Positions 8,629 through 17,371 of a DNA stretch of 49,651 nt are shown here, piece by piece. The first letter of the stretch is position 1, and the number at the start of each line of letters is the position of its first letter. Origin of the DNA: Peptococcaceae bacterium (GTDB lineage: Bacteria > Bacillota > Desulfitobacteriia > Desulfitobacteriales > Syntrophobotulaceae); assembly GCA_012839895.1 (NCBI GenBank), contig DUML01000080.1, positions 1 to 49,651 on the forward strand. Direction: 5' to 3'. Under the pieces are notes generated by a model. It was not told the origin of the DNA. It made no database searches and saw nothing but the letters and a program-made list of their open reading frames with translations. The position numbers were made by a program, and so were the translations under genes.

Positions 8629-10434
8629 TTAGTCATCCATTTTCAGTACGGCCATAAAAGCATCCTGGGGAATTTCCACGCTGCCCACCTGTTTCATGCG
8701 TTTTTTCCCCTCTTTTTGTTTCTCTAAAAGTTTTCTTTTCCGGGTGATATCTCCGCCATAGCATTTTGCCAGGACATCTTTGCGCAGGGCTCTAATATTT
8801 TCCCTGGCGATAACCTTGGAGCCAATCACAGCCTGGATGGGCACCTCAAACATTTGCCGCGGAATAAGGCCGCGGAGTTTTTCCACCAGTTTCCGCGCCC
8901 GCTGGTAAGCTTTTTCCCGGTGGACGATGAATGATAAAGCATCGACCAGTTCTCCATTCACCAGGATATCCAGTTTAACCAGATTGGCTTCCTTGTAACC
9001 TTTTAACTCATAATCCAAGGAAGCATATCCTTTGGTGCGGGATTTTAGCTGATCAAAATAGTCATAGACAATTTCACTCAAAGGCAATTCATAATGAAGG
9101 TTAACCCTGGTCGGGGTAATATAATCCATGTTCAGGAAAGTACCCCTTTTTTCCTGGTTTAGTTCCATGATTGTCCCGATATACTCGGAAGGAACCATGA
9201 TGGAGGCTCTGACTACCGGCTCTTCAATAGATTCAATTTGCCCTAAAGGCGGTAGCAAAGCGGGATTATCGACCAAAACATGTTCACCGTTGGTTTTATT
9301 TACTTTATATACTACGCTGGGTGCTGTGGTAATTATGTTTAAAGCAAATTCCCGTTCCAGCCTTTCCTGGATAATTTCCATATGGAGGAGTCCCAGAAAA
9401 CCGCAGCGAAAGCCCATACCTAAAGCAACCGAAGTTTCATTTTCAAAAACCAGGCTGGCATCATTAAGCTGCAGCTTTTCCAAAGCATCTTTAAGTTTAT
9501 CATAGTCGGAGCTCTCCACCGGGTAGAGACCGCAAAAAACCATCGAAACCGCTTTGCGGTAACCAGGCAAAGGCTCCGCCACCGGATTATCCGCATCGGT
9601 AATGGTATCCCCGACTCGGGTATCTTGGACATTTTTAATACTCCCGGCTAAATAACCGACTTGACCGGCCTTAAGCTCTTCCACTATAGTCATTCCCGGA
9701 GTAAAGATTCCCACTTCGGTTACTTCAAAGATTTTGCCGGAAGACATCATTTTAATGTTCGTTCCTCTCCTGACCTTACCGTCAAAAATGCGGATATAAG
9801 GAATGGCACCACGGTAGGAGTCAAACTTAGAGTCAAAGATGAGAGCCTTGAGGGGCTTTTCATCATCCCCTTGCGGCGGTGGGATTCTATGGACAATAGC
9901 CTCCAGGATTTCTTCCACTCCTATACCGTTCTTAGCCGAAGCAAGAATGGCTTCACTGGCATCAATACCAATGACATCCTCAATTTCTCGCTTAACCATT
10001 TCCGGATCGGCGCTTGGCAAATCTATTTTATTTATCACAGGAATGATTTCCAAATCATTTTCCAGGGCTAAATAAACATTGGCCAAAGTCTGGGCTTCGA
10101 TCCCCTGGGCAGCATCCACCACTAAGAGAGCCCCCTCGCAGGCAGCCAAACTGCGGGAAACCTCATAGGAAAAGTCCACATGGCCTGGAGTATCAATTAA
10201 GTTCAATTCGTAGACTTCACCGTCCTTGGCCTTATACTGGAGGCGGACGGAATGAAGTTTGATGGTAATACCCCGTTCCCGTTCCAAATCCATAGAGTCT
10301 AAAACCTGCTCTTTTAGTTCCCGGGCGGACATAGTGCCGGTAAACTCCAAGAGACGGTCGGCCAAAGTAGACTTACCATGGTCTATATGGGCAATAATAC
10401 AAAAGTTTCTAATTCTGGAAGATGCTAATGACAT
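8629..10434 (-). CDS. lepA: elongation factor 4 (LepA), back-translocating GTPase
   Basis: LepA/EF4 is a ribosome-associated translational GTPase resembling EF-G. The 601 residues are standard. The G domain has AHIDHGKST (15-23), [13 protein letters not shown] and NKIDLP. Domains II, III and V follow, and the unique C-terminal domain ends with the typical [19 protein letters not shown] and [11 protein letters not shown]. The ATG has GGAGAGA upstream. Upstream (10435-10659) there is only the terminator of the preceding region. Downstream it runs into the VTT gene and hemW. Confidence 0.98.
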   Translation of the reverse strand: MSLASSRIRNFCIIAHIDHGKSTLADRLLEFTGTMSARELKEQVLDSMDLERERGITIKLHSVRLQYKAKDGEVYELNLIDTPGHVDFSYEVSRSLAACEGALLVVDAAQGIEAQTLANVYLALENDLEIIPVINKIDLPSADPEMVKREIEDVIGIDASEAILASAKNGIGVEEILEAIVHRIPPPQGDDEKPLKALIFDSKFDSYRGAIPYIRIFDGKVRRGTNIKMMSSGKIFEVTEVGIFTPGMTIVEELKAGQVGYLAGSIKNVQDTRVGDTITDADNPVAEPLPGYRKAVSMVFCGLYPVESSDYDKLKDALEKLQLNDASLVFENETSVALGMGFRCGFLGLLHMEIIQERLEREFALNIITTAPSVVYKVNKTNGEHVLVDNPALLPPLGQIESIEEPVVRASIMVPSEYIGTIMELNQEKRGTFLNMDYITPTRVNLHYELPLSEIVYDYFDQLKSRTKGYASLDYELKGYKEANLVKLDILVNGELVDALSFIVHREKAYQRARKLVEKLRGLIPRQMFEVPIQAVIGSKVIARENIRALRKDVLAKCYGGDITRKRKLLEKQKEGKKRMKQVGSVEIPQDAFMAVLKMDD

Positions 10435-10558
10435 GCAAATAATCTCTCCTCATAATACCAGCTAACTAATAATTATAACAAACACTTCTCACCAGGCGCA
10501 AGAAGAGTACCAAGCACCTGACAAAACTACAAGTAACAGACGCTTGTAACCGCATAAG

Positions 10559-10586
10559 AAAAAGGCGTTCCCGAGACGACGCCCTT
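10559..10586 (-). terminator. intrinsic terminator between the decayed pocket and lepA
   Basis: On the minus strand an 8-bp stem (10579-10586 with 10561-10568, one G-U pair) closes a 10-nt loop and is followed by a run of five T. It would end transcription coming from the GNAT remnant and insulate lepA. Confidence 0.65.
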
Positions 10587-10659
10587 ATATAATTCTAGCC
10601 TGGCCCTTTTGGCCTTGCCTTTTTCCATTAAAGAACACTTTTGGATAATCGGATAGTTT

Positions 10660-10957
10660 TCAAATTCCTAATCTGTTTCCTTTTATCTCTTCATAACGTA
10701 AATTCATAGAAAATTTATAATGATATTTATTCATACCTTGTCTCTCATAAAAACTATGTGCTCTTGTTCTTAATTTATTACAACATGCCTCAATTTGCAG
10801 ACACTCATTGTCTTTCGCAATTTCGGAAGCTTTATTAAAAAGTTCCTTTCCTACTCCATTCGAGCGGTATTTATCCCTGACCGCCAATTCTAAGATTTCT
10901 GCAATTTTCGCAGCATGATGAAGCTGATACTGTCAATTTTGCCATTCTAATAATCAT
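10660..10957 (-). pseudogene. remnant of a GNAT-family N-acetyltransferase
   Basis: The C-terminal half of a GNAT fold is readable: LELAVRDKYRSNGVGKELF is motif A with the acetyl-CoA loop (R-x-x-G-x-G region as RSNGVG), followed by ACCNKLRTRAHSFYERQGM, motif B. A plausible original start exists at 10957 (ATG after GGAAGG, reading MIIRMAK), but that frame stops after about 24 codons. The C-terminal frame is closed upstream by a TGA after only a dozen extra codons. A normal GNAT has about 75 residues before motif A, so both a frameshift and a deletion of most of the first half are needed. The short in-frame TTG start at 10887 is unlikely to give an active enzyme. Confidence 0.7.
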
Positions 10958-10969
10958 TTTTTCCTTCCT

Positions 10970-11164
10970 TTACCCCACACCATTCCAAAATTCATGATCC
11001 ATACTGTAGATAGGCTCGACGATAACATTGCCGTCTTTGTCTTTAAATCCTATTTTACCGTTCTCAGTAAATTGAACCGGATAATCCTCCTTCAGTACTT
11101 CTTCTGTCAGCCTGAGCTTCTCATTTTGCAGAAAGCTCACAAGGAAAGCCCTCAGACAACCATT
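10970..11164 (-). pseudogene. fragment resembling a WG (KWG) repeat protein
   Basis: One minus-strand frame stays open for about 64 codons and ends with GKIGFKDKDGNVIVEPIY and then FWNGVG before the stop at 10970. This matches the WG-repeat pattern (GxxGFxDxxGxVxxxPxY...FxxGxA), a domain found in many tandem copies in bacterial proteins of unclear function. No ATG/GTG start with a ribosome-binding site is visible, only one repeat is left, and it stops in mid-repeat, so I read it as a gene remnant. It stands 13 nt before the start of the GNAT remnant. Confidence 0.5.
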
Positions 11165-11169
11165 GTTAA

Positions 11170-12471
11170 TTATTTTGTTATGTTCGCGGTACCTAATTTG
11201 CTAAAATTACGATATGCTCGTTTATAACCGTAGTTTATAGCCAGATTATAAAAGATATTAACCCGTGATTTGCTAATTCGTTTCACTATATTCCGCCACG
11301 AATAAAACTTTCCTCTAAACTCGTGATAACCCTTTAAAAGTTCCATTGCGCTCATTTGTTTTGGCACATAGGCAACCTTTGTTTTACCATTGTAATGATC
11401 CCAATCAACTTCAAGTAATCGGCCTTCATTTTTATACTGTTCATATATATCAGTTCCTGGAAAAGGAGTTAAGATACTTGCAGTAACCCCATCAACTCCA
11501 ATGTTATTACATGCTTTTAAGGTTGTTTCAAACACTTCCGATGTGTCTGAGTCAAATCCAAAAACAATACCGGCCTGGATACTGATTCCATGTCGATGAA
11601 GTTTATCTACAATCTTTCCATACTCTTCTATTTTATTAAAATTCTTATTGGCATCTTTAAGTCCCTGTTCAGAAAACGATTCGAGACCCAGAAACAAGTA
11701 CAGACACCCGGCAGATTTCGCCAAACTTAGTAGTTCTTCATCCTCGCAACTATATGCTGTTACCTGAGCCGCCCATCTTTTATTTAGCCTTGCCAGTTCT
11801 TTCAACAAAGCTTTCGTATAGACCGGATCAGCAAAAAAGTTATCATCCCAAAAGACGAAATGCCTATTTGGCATACTGCTTATATCCTTGATGACCTCAT
11901 CAATTGGGCGAGTTCTAAACTTATTATGATAGATTTTCTTAAGACAACAATAACTGCAACTATGTGGGCATCCCCGTGAAGCAAAGACAGCACCGCTGGT
12001 AAATCTATGGCCAACTATCAAATCTCTACGAGGTATTGGCAGGCCTTCAAGACTGGGAATATCTACGCTTGTGTAAGCTTTTTGCATGTTCCCGGAAAGG
12101 AAATCTCTTAAAAACTTTGGCCATGTTTCTTCAGCTTCCCCTACAAAAATCGTATCGCAATGTAATGCAGCTTCTTCAGGATTTAAAGTCACATGGGGTC
12201 CGCCTAAAACTACCCAAGACCCTAATTCACGAAACTTTTTGGAGATAGTATACACATGGGGAGCATTGGGAGTATTTACAGTAATCGCAACCAAGTCAAA
12301 CTTTTCGTAGATGATCGGTTCTGTATATTCATCTAATAATCTTATGCTATATTCTTTGGGGACGAATCCTGCAAGATAGGGCATGGTTAATTGTGTAAAA
12401 TTGTTGAATTGATATGCTCTGAACTTATTAATTTCTGAGTTCTCAGGAGTAATCATTAATAATGTCGGCAT
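11170..12471 (-). CDS. B12-binding-domain radical SAM protein
   Basis: The protein combines an N-terminal cobalamin-binding-type domain with a radical SAM core and a short C-terminal extension, the layout of BchE/methyltransferase-type class B enzymes. The N-terminal domain has LDEY, VAITVNTPNAP, VLGGPHVTLNPEEA and FVGEAEETWP. The cluster motif CPHSCSYC follows at about residue 168. FWDDNFFAD and LGLESFSEQGL are typical core motifs. The domain lacks a clear DxHxxG cobalamin ligand, as many relatives do. I chose the ATG at 12471 (433 residues; GGGGA 6-7 nt upstream); another ATG at 12510 adds 13 residues but has no ribosome-binding site. It follows murJ closely and may be co-transcribed. The substrate is unknown. 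Confidence 0.8.
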   Translation of the reverse strand: MPTLLMITPENSEINKFRAYQFNNFTQLTMPYLAGFVPKEYSIRLLDEYTEPIIYEKFDLVAITVNTPNAPHVYTISKKFRELGSWVVLGGPHVTLNPEEAALHCDTIFVGEAEETWPKFLRDFLSGNMQKAYTSVDIPSLEGLPIPRRDLIVGHRFTSGAVFASRGCPHSCSYCCLKKIYHNKFRTRPIDEVIKDISSMPNRHFVFWDDNFFADPVYTKALLKELARLNKRWAAQVTAYSCEDEELLSLAKSAGCLYLFLGLESFSEQGLKDANKNFNKIEEYGKIVDKLHRHGISIQAGIVFGFDSDTSEVFETTLKACNNIGVDGVTASILTPFPGTDIYEQYKNEGRLLEVDWDHYNGKTKVAYVPKQMSAMELLKGYHEFRGKFYSWRNIVKRISKSRVNIFYNLAINYGYKRAYRNFSKLGTANITK

Positions 12472-12522
12472 ATTATCCCCATCTTCCTGCACATAAAAGC
12501 ACTCATTCACTAAGTTTCGCTG

Positions 12523-14085
12523 TCATGGCCTTCGCCTGCGCCCAAGCATCTCCAGAGCTAAAGCAAACTCCTCCATTTTTAGAACCCTGGTGATAACTGC
12601 AAAGATTATTGCCCCCAGCAGGGTACCACTTAAGAGCACGATTAGCGAACCAATCTTGCCCACTCCAACTAAAGGAGTCAGGAAATCTGCCCAGATTGTT
12701 ACCGCAGCTCCCATCAGCGCAGCTGCAGCCAGAGTCAGAAAGAGGGTGCGGATTATCCTGGGACCGTCTATCATTCCCAACTTGTGCCTGAGAGCAATAA
12801 ACAGAAGCACCATCTGAGTCAAAGCTCCCAGGGTAATGGCCAAAGCCAGTCCTCCGTGGGCCAGGGGCCCGACCAAAATAAACATCCAGGCCATACTCGT
12901 GACCATGGCAATAACCCCAAGCCCTACCGGCAGCCAAGTATTTTGCAGGGCATAAAAAGCTCTGGGCAGGATTTGAATAATAGCTTGGGCTGTAATCCCC
13001 AAAGTAAAATAAAACAGTGGAACAGCGGTAGCTTCGGTATCTGCCGCTGTAAATTCCCCATGCTCAAAAAGTACCCTGATTAAGGGAAAACGCAAAGCCA
13101 TCATCCCTACGGCAATCGGAATGGTAATAAAAATTATTAGGCGGACAGAACTGGAAACTGTCTGGAGAAAATCCTTAAATTTCTTCAAAGCGGCTTGCTC
13201 GGACAAAGTAGGGAAAACAGCTACTCCTAAGGCTAACGCAAAAATGCCCACCGGTAATTGAAAAAGACGGTAGGAATACCAGACAGCAGTAATACTGCCG
13301 GGTATTAACGCTGAGCCCAAGTGGGAATTGACGATTAATTGCAACTCATTTAAAGTGTGAAAAATAATAATAGGTAAAGAAAGCAGGATAATTTTTCGCA
13401 CCCCAGGGTGTTTAAAATCAATCAGCGGATAGTAGCGAAGCCCGACTTTTCTTAATGCAGGCACTTGCACTAGAAAGTTGGCCGCCGCCCCTATCACTAC
13501 CCCCAAGGCAAAACCGGAAATACTCCAAGCATCGCCGGCATCCGCCCAAAGAGCGCCAAAAAAAATTACACAGGCATTATAAAGGACCGTGCCTATCGCC
13601 GACGGCCAGAATATTTTATATGAATTAAGGATAGCCATGGTAATTCCGCTTAAAGCCAAAATTACCGGCTGGAGTAAAAGAATCCTGGTTAAATAAACAG
13701 CTAACTCTTTATTTTCCGGACTAAATCCGGGAACTTGAATGGCAATGAATTTGGGGGCCAGAAGCATAGCAGTAATAACCAGGGTACAAAGAGTCAAAAA
13801 AATAAAATTCGTCACCGAGCTGACAACCTTCCAGCCTTCCTTTTCCTGCCCCTTGGCTATATACTCCGATAAAACCGGAATAAAGGCCGCGCTTAAAACC
13901 CCTCCGACCAAAAACCAATATAAGAGGTCCGGCAGGATAAAAGCTACGTTATAAGCATCGGTCGCCGCTGTCTTGCCAAAAAGGCCCGCCATCAAAGATT
14001 CTCTGATAAAACCAAGAAACCTTGATACCAGATTAGCAGCCATTAAAAAGCCGGCTGCCTTAATCATTTTTTGGGTTGTGGTCAT
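12523..14085 (-). CDS. murJ: lipid II flippase MurJ (MviN family)
   Basis: MurJ moves lipid II across the cytoplasmic membrane for peptidoglycan synthesis; in spore formers a paralogue can serve cortex synthesis. The 520 residues are predicted to form about 14 membrane helices. The family N-terminus is clear: LVSRFLGFIRESLMAGLFG (about 20-38), DAYNVAFILPDLL and GVLSAAFIPVLSEY. Later PRAFYALQNTWLPVG contains the conserved Arg near residue 375. The start ATG has AAGGAT about 9-11 nt upstream. It lies between spoIIP and the radical SAM gene, all on minus. Confidence 0.93.
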   Translation of the reverse strand: MTTTQKMIKAAGFLMAANLVSRFLGFIRESLMAGLFGKTAATDAYNVAFILPDLLYWFLVGGVLSAAFIPVLSEYIAKGQEKEGWKVVSSVTNFIFLTLCTLVITAMLLAPKFIAIQVPGFSPENKELAVYLTRILLLQPVILALSGITMAILNSYKIFWPSAIGTVLYNACVIFFGALWADAGDAWSISGFALGVVIGAAANFLVQVPALRKVGLRYYPLIDFKHPGVRKIILLSLPIIIFHTLNELQLIVNSHLGSALIPGSITAVWYSYRLFQLPVGIFALALGVAVFPTLSEQAALKKFKDFLQTVSSSVRLIIFITIPIAVGMMALRFPLIRVLFEHGEFTAADTEATAVPLFYFTLGITAQAIIQILPRAFYALQNTWLPVGLGVIAMVTSMAWMFILVGPLAHGGLALAITLGALTQMVLLFIALRHKLGMIDGPRIIRTLFLTLAAAALMGAAVTIWADFLTPLVGVGKIGSLIVLLSGTLLGAIIFAVITRVLKMEEFALALEMLGRRRRP

Positions 14086-14258
14086 CTTTCGCAGTATCCT
14101 TTTAAGTACTTAATTTCTATAGAACCATTATTTTTATAAACAGTAGTATTTTTTTTGAATCCTAAAGGGATATCACTTTCTCCTCGGCCATCCTGATTAA
14201 AGGATGACAGGACTGGAGGATGCCGAACCCCTCTATAAATAGTCTACTGCGAATTATA

Positions 14259-15275
14259 TCACTTTTCCAGATAAGCCTTCAATACTTTAGCCAAAGGTCC
14301 AACCGCCCCTTTAGCTTCCTCCAGGGTATTTAATTGGCTGCCAATTTCCAGGAGCAGGGCACCATTGGTCAAATGTTGATTATAACGGGCTTCCGAGGCA
14401 TATCTTATCTTGGTGGAAAACAACCCCGGGTACTTCTCTTCAGCCAGTTTTATTAAATCCTGAGCAATTTGATTATTCTTTTCCCAATGAGGATTTTTCT
14501 GGCCTATGACAATCATTATTTTGGCAACCTCTTTATTATCGATGATAACCGTGGATTTTCCCACTTGCGTTGGGATTCCATCCCTATGAATATCCAATAG
14601 TAAGCGGATAGTGGGATTTTCCTCCAGCATTTGAACTGCGGTCTGATAAGAATTATCATAGGATTTATCATAGATTTCGTCATGGATCGTAGGAGAATGG
14701 ACGGCATTAATACCTTCTTGCTTTAAAGCTTCAACCAATAATTCTCCTACCTCCATTACCTCCCCCTTTTGCCCGCCTTTGACCCGGTCTACTCCTCCGT
14801 CCCCGGCATATGACTCGGCATTATGGGTATGATAGACTCCCAGCAAAATATCTTCTTCACTGGTAGCCGGTGCCGGTTCATTATAGAAAGGATCTGTGAG
14901 CGGTTCCAGGATTGGACCTTCCATTTCTGGATCATTGGGATGATAAGCCCAGCCCAGCCAGGGAATGCCCCCTGCCGGCGGAGCATAAAAGCTTAAGAAA
15001 TAAGTCCGGGCATCGGAAATATTGACACCTGTCATTAAATAAAGCCCTAAACCGGCCACATTTTTGCGGATTGTGGTCATGTATTCCCGCTCAGGTTGGG
15101 ACAGTCCCGGAGCGCCCTCCAGCAGCACCATCTCAAAAGGGAAGCTTTTCTCGCTTAGAAGGTTAACCAAATGCTGGGAACCGTCATTGGTAACGCTGGA
15201 AAATAAAAGGACTATAAAAAGAGCCAACAAGACAATAACAGAGGCAGTTCGCAGCCAAGAATGCATATAGAACAA
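14259..15275 (-). CDS. spoIIP: stage II sporulation protein P (peptidoglycan amidase/endopeptidase)
   Basis: SpoIIP degrades septal peptidoglycan with SpoIID and SpoIIM during engulfment. One N-terminal membrane helix (about 9-26) anchors a secreted catalytic domain. The SpoIIP motifs are present: YHTHNAESY (148-156, zinc ligands) and LLLDIHRDG (225-233). The TTG at 15275 is chosen because a G-rich ribosome-binding site (GGAAGGGGGG) ends about 7 nt before it; an ATG three codons later is 17 nt away. The ribosome-binding site lies inside a long hairpin. The protease gene gpr, which often precedes spoIIP, is not here. A TTGACA lies on minus at 15348-15353, with a weak -10 only. Confidence 0.93.
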   Translation of the reverse strand: MFYMHSWLRTASVIVLLALFIVLLFSSVTNDGSQHLVNLLSEKSFPFEMVLLEGAPGLSQPEREYMTTIRKNVAGLGLYLMTGVNISDARTYFLSFYAPPAGGIPWLGWAYHPNDPEMEGPILEPLTDPFYNEPAPATSEEDILLGVYHTHNAESYAGDGGVDRVKGGQKGEVMEVGELLVEALKQEGINAVHSPTIHDEIYDKSYDNSYQTAVQMLEENPTIRLLLDIHRDGIPTQVGKSTVIIDNKEVAKIMIVIGQKNPHWEKNNQIAQDLIKLAEEKYPGLFSTKIRYASEARYNQHLTNGALLLEIGSQLNTLEEAKGAVGPLAKVLKAYLEK

Positions 15276-15325
15276 AGGTTGTCCCCCCTTCCATATTTTA
15301 GTAATATGAGGGGCAACCTTTTTTT
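15274..15325. terminator. long hairpin over the spoIIP ribosome-binding site; also terminator-like on plus
   Basis: The outer arms AAAGGTTG (15274-15281) and CAACCTTT (15314-15321) pair. Inside, a C-run pairs with a G-run and CATATT pairs with AATATG, giving a long nearly continuous stem. On the plus strand it ends in seven T (15319-15325), the form of an intrinsic terminator. On the minus strand the G-run inside the stem is the spoIIP ribosome-binding site and the TTG start is at the very end of the stem. It may therefore both block plus-strand read-through toward rpsT and limit spoIIP translation. Confidence 0.7.
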
Positions 15326-15371
15326 AGAACACAGTACGATTCCCGCTTGTCAAGATGCAGGTAAAAATAAG

Positions 15372-15401
15372 TTGCATTAACTTCAAAGAATGTGATAAAA
15401 T
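15372..15401 (+). promoter_or_regulatory. promoter of rpsT
   Basis: TTGCAT (15372-15377) and TAAAAT (15396-15401) are 18 nt apart, and TG-A precedes the -10 (an extended -10). It is about 50 nt before the rpsT ATG. Confidence 0.6.
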
Positions 15402-15453
15402 ATCATTTGCGTGAAAAAACGTGCGGTAGTTCGTTTTGAAGGGGGTGACTAAC

Positions 15454-15726
15454 ATGCCAAATATTAAGTCAGCAATTAAACGAGTCCAGCTGAGCAGATT
15501 ACAAAACGCCAAAAATTCCGCTGCCAGGTCTGCCTTGAAAACTGCTATCCGTCGTTTTGAGGAAGCTGTTAATAATAATGCGGAAAACGCCGCTGAAGCT
15601 CTGCAAAAGGCTTCCCGTGCTCTTGATAAAGCAGCCGCTAAAGGTTTGATTCATAAAAACAAAGCTGCCCGCAAAAAATCCAGAATGGCCAAAAAATTAT
15701 CTCAAACTATTAATAAAGCCAGCTAA
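15454..15726 (+). CDS. rpsT: 30S ribosomal protein S20
   Basis: S20 binds 16S rRNA early in 30S assembly. The 90-residue product starts MPNIKSAIKRVQLS, the normal S20 N-terminus, and is rich in Lys, Arg and Ala throughout (GLIHKNKAARKKSRMAKK near the C-terminus). I use the ATG at 15454, with AAGGGGGTGA 7 nt upstream; an in-frame ATG 18 nt earlier would overlap that site. It is transcribed opposite to its neighbours spoIIP and holA, has its own promoter, and is followed by an intrinsic terminator. Confidence 0.97.
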   Translation: MPNIKSAIKRVQLSRLQNAKNSAARSALKTAIRRFEEAVNNNAENAAEALQKASRALDKAAAKGLIHKNKAARKKSRMAKKLSQTINKAS

Positions 15727-15801
15727 TAGTACGGCAAAATTGCTTGTACTATCAACATATTTATTAATGCTTAAATATTAAAAGTGCATATAAATAATTA
15801 T

Positions 15802-15845
15802 AAATGCAGCGCTCTGACCAAAAGAGAGGCTGCATTTTTATTTTA
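15802..15845 (+). terminator. intrinsic terminator of rpsT
   Basis: AAATGCAGC (15802-15810) pairs with GCTGCATTT (15829-15837), with further pairing inside, followed by a T-rich tail (TTTTTATTTTA). Confidence 0.8.
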
Positions 15846-15847
15846 TT

Positions 15848-15965
15848 TAAAGTTCCTTCGCTCTGCACAGGACAAGCCTTCACTCCGTTCGGGACAAGCC
15901 TTTGCTTCACTCAGAATGATAACTTGCTCAAGACATGCCATCACTGCGTTCAGACTGGGCTCAAA
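15848..15965. repeat. degenerate dispersed repeats, CTTCGCTC/CAGGACAAGCC family
   Basis: Three or four imperfect copies of a roughly 25-nt unit resembling CTTCGCTC-x-GC-x-CAGGACAAGCCTTC lie between the rpsT terminator and the holA stop. Closely related copies occur at 34.13-34.30 kb. Similar CGCT-CAGGATGACA elements are common as intergenic repeats in many Bacillota. No gene is seen here. Confidence 0.5.
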
Positions 15966-15969
15966 ACGA

Positions 15970-17043
15970 CTACAGAGAGGACTTTTGGCAAAAACGGATA
16001 ACCATCATTTCTAATAACAAGTGGGGGTTACCTCCGCTGTTTTTTAAAGCAATTTCAGTCTCCAGGCAATCCTCCAAGGCTTCAGCTAAATTTTGGGGAG
16101 CGAAGTGAGCTGCTTGCCGGTAGATTTTATTGCCTTCAAAAATTTTTTTAATACCGGCAACTTTCATAAATTCCTCCACTGTTTCCCCCCTGCGGCGCAG
16201 AATGCTGGCAGCAAGAAGCAGCCGAATCTGGCGGACAATCATGGCATAAACCTTTAAATGATACTCCTGGCTTAAGACTTCCTTAAGCTTCTGGAGGGCA
16301 ACTCCGGTTTTACCGGCAGCTATGGCATCCAACATAGTAAAAATAGTAGTTTCGATTAGAGGAACACATACAGCTTCAATATCTTCCTGGCGAATTTCCT
16401 GCCTTGCGCCGATATATAAAACCAATTTATCCAGTTCCCTGTTTAAAATCCCTGTATGGTGACCAGCCCATTCCAGAAGAAACGAAGCAGTCCTAGAGTT
16501 AACTTTTTTCCCCCTGGACTCAACTTCTTTTTGGATCCACTTAATCCACTCAGAGTGTGTATCAGGATAAGAAAATTGCAGAACTTTACCCGCCTTGGCT
16601 ATTGCTTTATACAATTTCCTGCCCTTATTGACTTTTTCCGAAATAAGAAGCAAGCAAGTAGCAGGATTGGGGTTCTCACAATAAGCCAAAAAAGCTTCCA
16701 CATCTTCGTTTTCTTTACCCGTCGAAGCAGAATCAGCCTCCGGTTCCTCTTCCTCATTACCGTCTGCCTGGGCTTTATCCTTCTTAAAATAAGGCAAGTC
16801 ATCAACAATAACTAAACGACGGGCAAAGAAAGAAGAAGTATAAGCTGCTTCAATCACTTTCGCGGCTACAAGGCCTTCGCCGGAAAATACCTCAATTCCA
16901 CTGCCGGAAGGATCTTCCGCTCGTATATAATCTTTTAAAAGCTTTAAAGCCTCGGCAATAGAATAACGGTCTTCGCCATACCAAAGATAAACAGGCGGAA
17001 TCTGATTACTGGCAAGGTCTTTTTTTATAATCTCCAAAGACAC
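15970..17043 (-). CDS. holA: DNA polymerase III subunit delta
   Basis: HolA is the wrench subunit of the clamp loader that opens the beta clamp. The roughly 357-residue protein has the family start (IPPVYLWYGEDRYSIAEAL), the AAA+-like domain with the RRLVIVDDLPYF segment (about 90), and the C-terminal helical domain (YHLKVYAMIVRQIRLLLAA, then NPHLLLEMMVIRFC). It has no complete Walker motifs, as expected for delta. A GTG at 17043 fits a GGTGA ribosome-binding site; a TTG at 17049 is the alternative. It converges on rpsT, and the holA-rpsT neighbourhood is conserved in Bacillota. A charged insert near 105-120 (EEEEPEADSAST) is lineage-specific. Confidence 0.92.
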   Translation of the reverse strand: MSLEIIKKDLASNQIPPVYLWYGEDRYSIAEALKLLKDYIRAEDPSGSGIEVFSGEGLVAAKVIEAAYTSSFFARRLVIVDDLPYFKKDKAQADGNEEEEPEADSASTGKENEDVEAFLAYCENPNPATCLLLISEKVNKGRKLYKAIAKAGKVLQFSYPDTHSEWIKWIQKEVESRGKKVNSRTASFLLEWAGHHTGILNRELDKLVLYIGARQEIRQEDIEAVCVPLIETTIFTMLDAIAAGKTGVALQKLKEVLSQEYHLKVYAMIVRQIRLLLAASILRRRGETVEEFMKVAGIKKIFEGNKIYRQAAHFAPQNLAEALEDCLETEIALKNSGGNPHLLLEMMVIRFCQKSSL

Positions 17044-17193
17044 TATCAATCACCAACAATAATTAAATTTTACGAGCCAGTGAACAGCTGCGAACCAGAG
17101 AACAGCATAGTTAATTGAATAAATAATTCTGCAAATAAGAAGGATGTTCCTCCCAGCCCAGGCCAGGAATTTTCAGTATGAAATCAGAACAAA

Positions 17194-17228
17194 CAAAAAA
17201 AGCCCCCCTTAAACAAATGTTAAGGGGG
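17194..17228 (-). terminator. intrinsic terminator downstream of the cyclophilin gene
   Basis: On the minus strand CCCCCTTAA (17220-17228) pairs with TTAAGGGGG (17204-17212), followed by GC and seven T. It ends transcription about 145 nt after the peptidyl-prolyl isomerase stop. Together with the holA leader, the 17050-17371 gap shows no other supported feature. Confidence 0.9.
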
Positions 17229-17371
17229 AAAGAAAGAGGAGGAGAAAAGAGATGTTCATTCGTATTATTTCCACGGCTTTCCCCTATTTATTCATACTTT
17301 GGCAAATTTTCTTAAAAAATATTTTCTTTGCTAAGTACCTTTATCCGGGGTTATCAAGTATTGGCAAATTA

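Noticed and set aside
12503-12937. Minus-strand frame of 144 codons inside murJ
   Set aside because: It is in another frame of the clearly conserved MurJ coding sequence and has a biased, non-protein-like composition.
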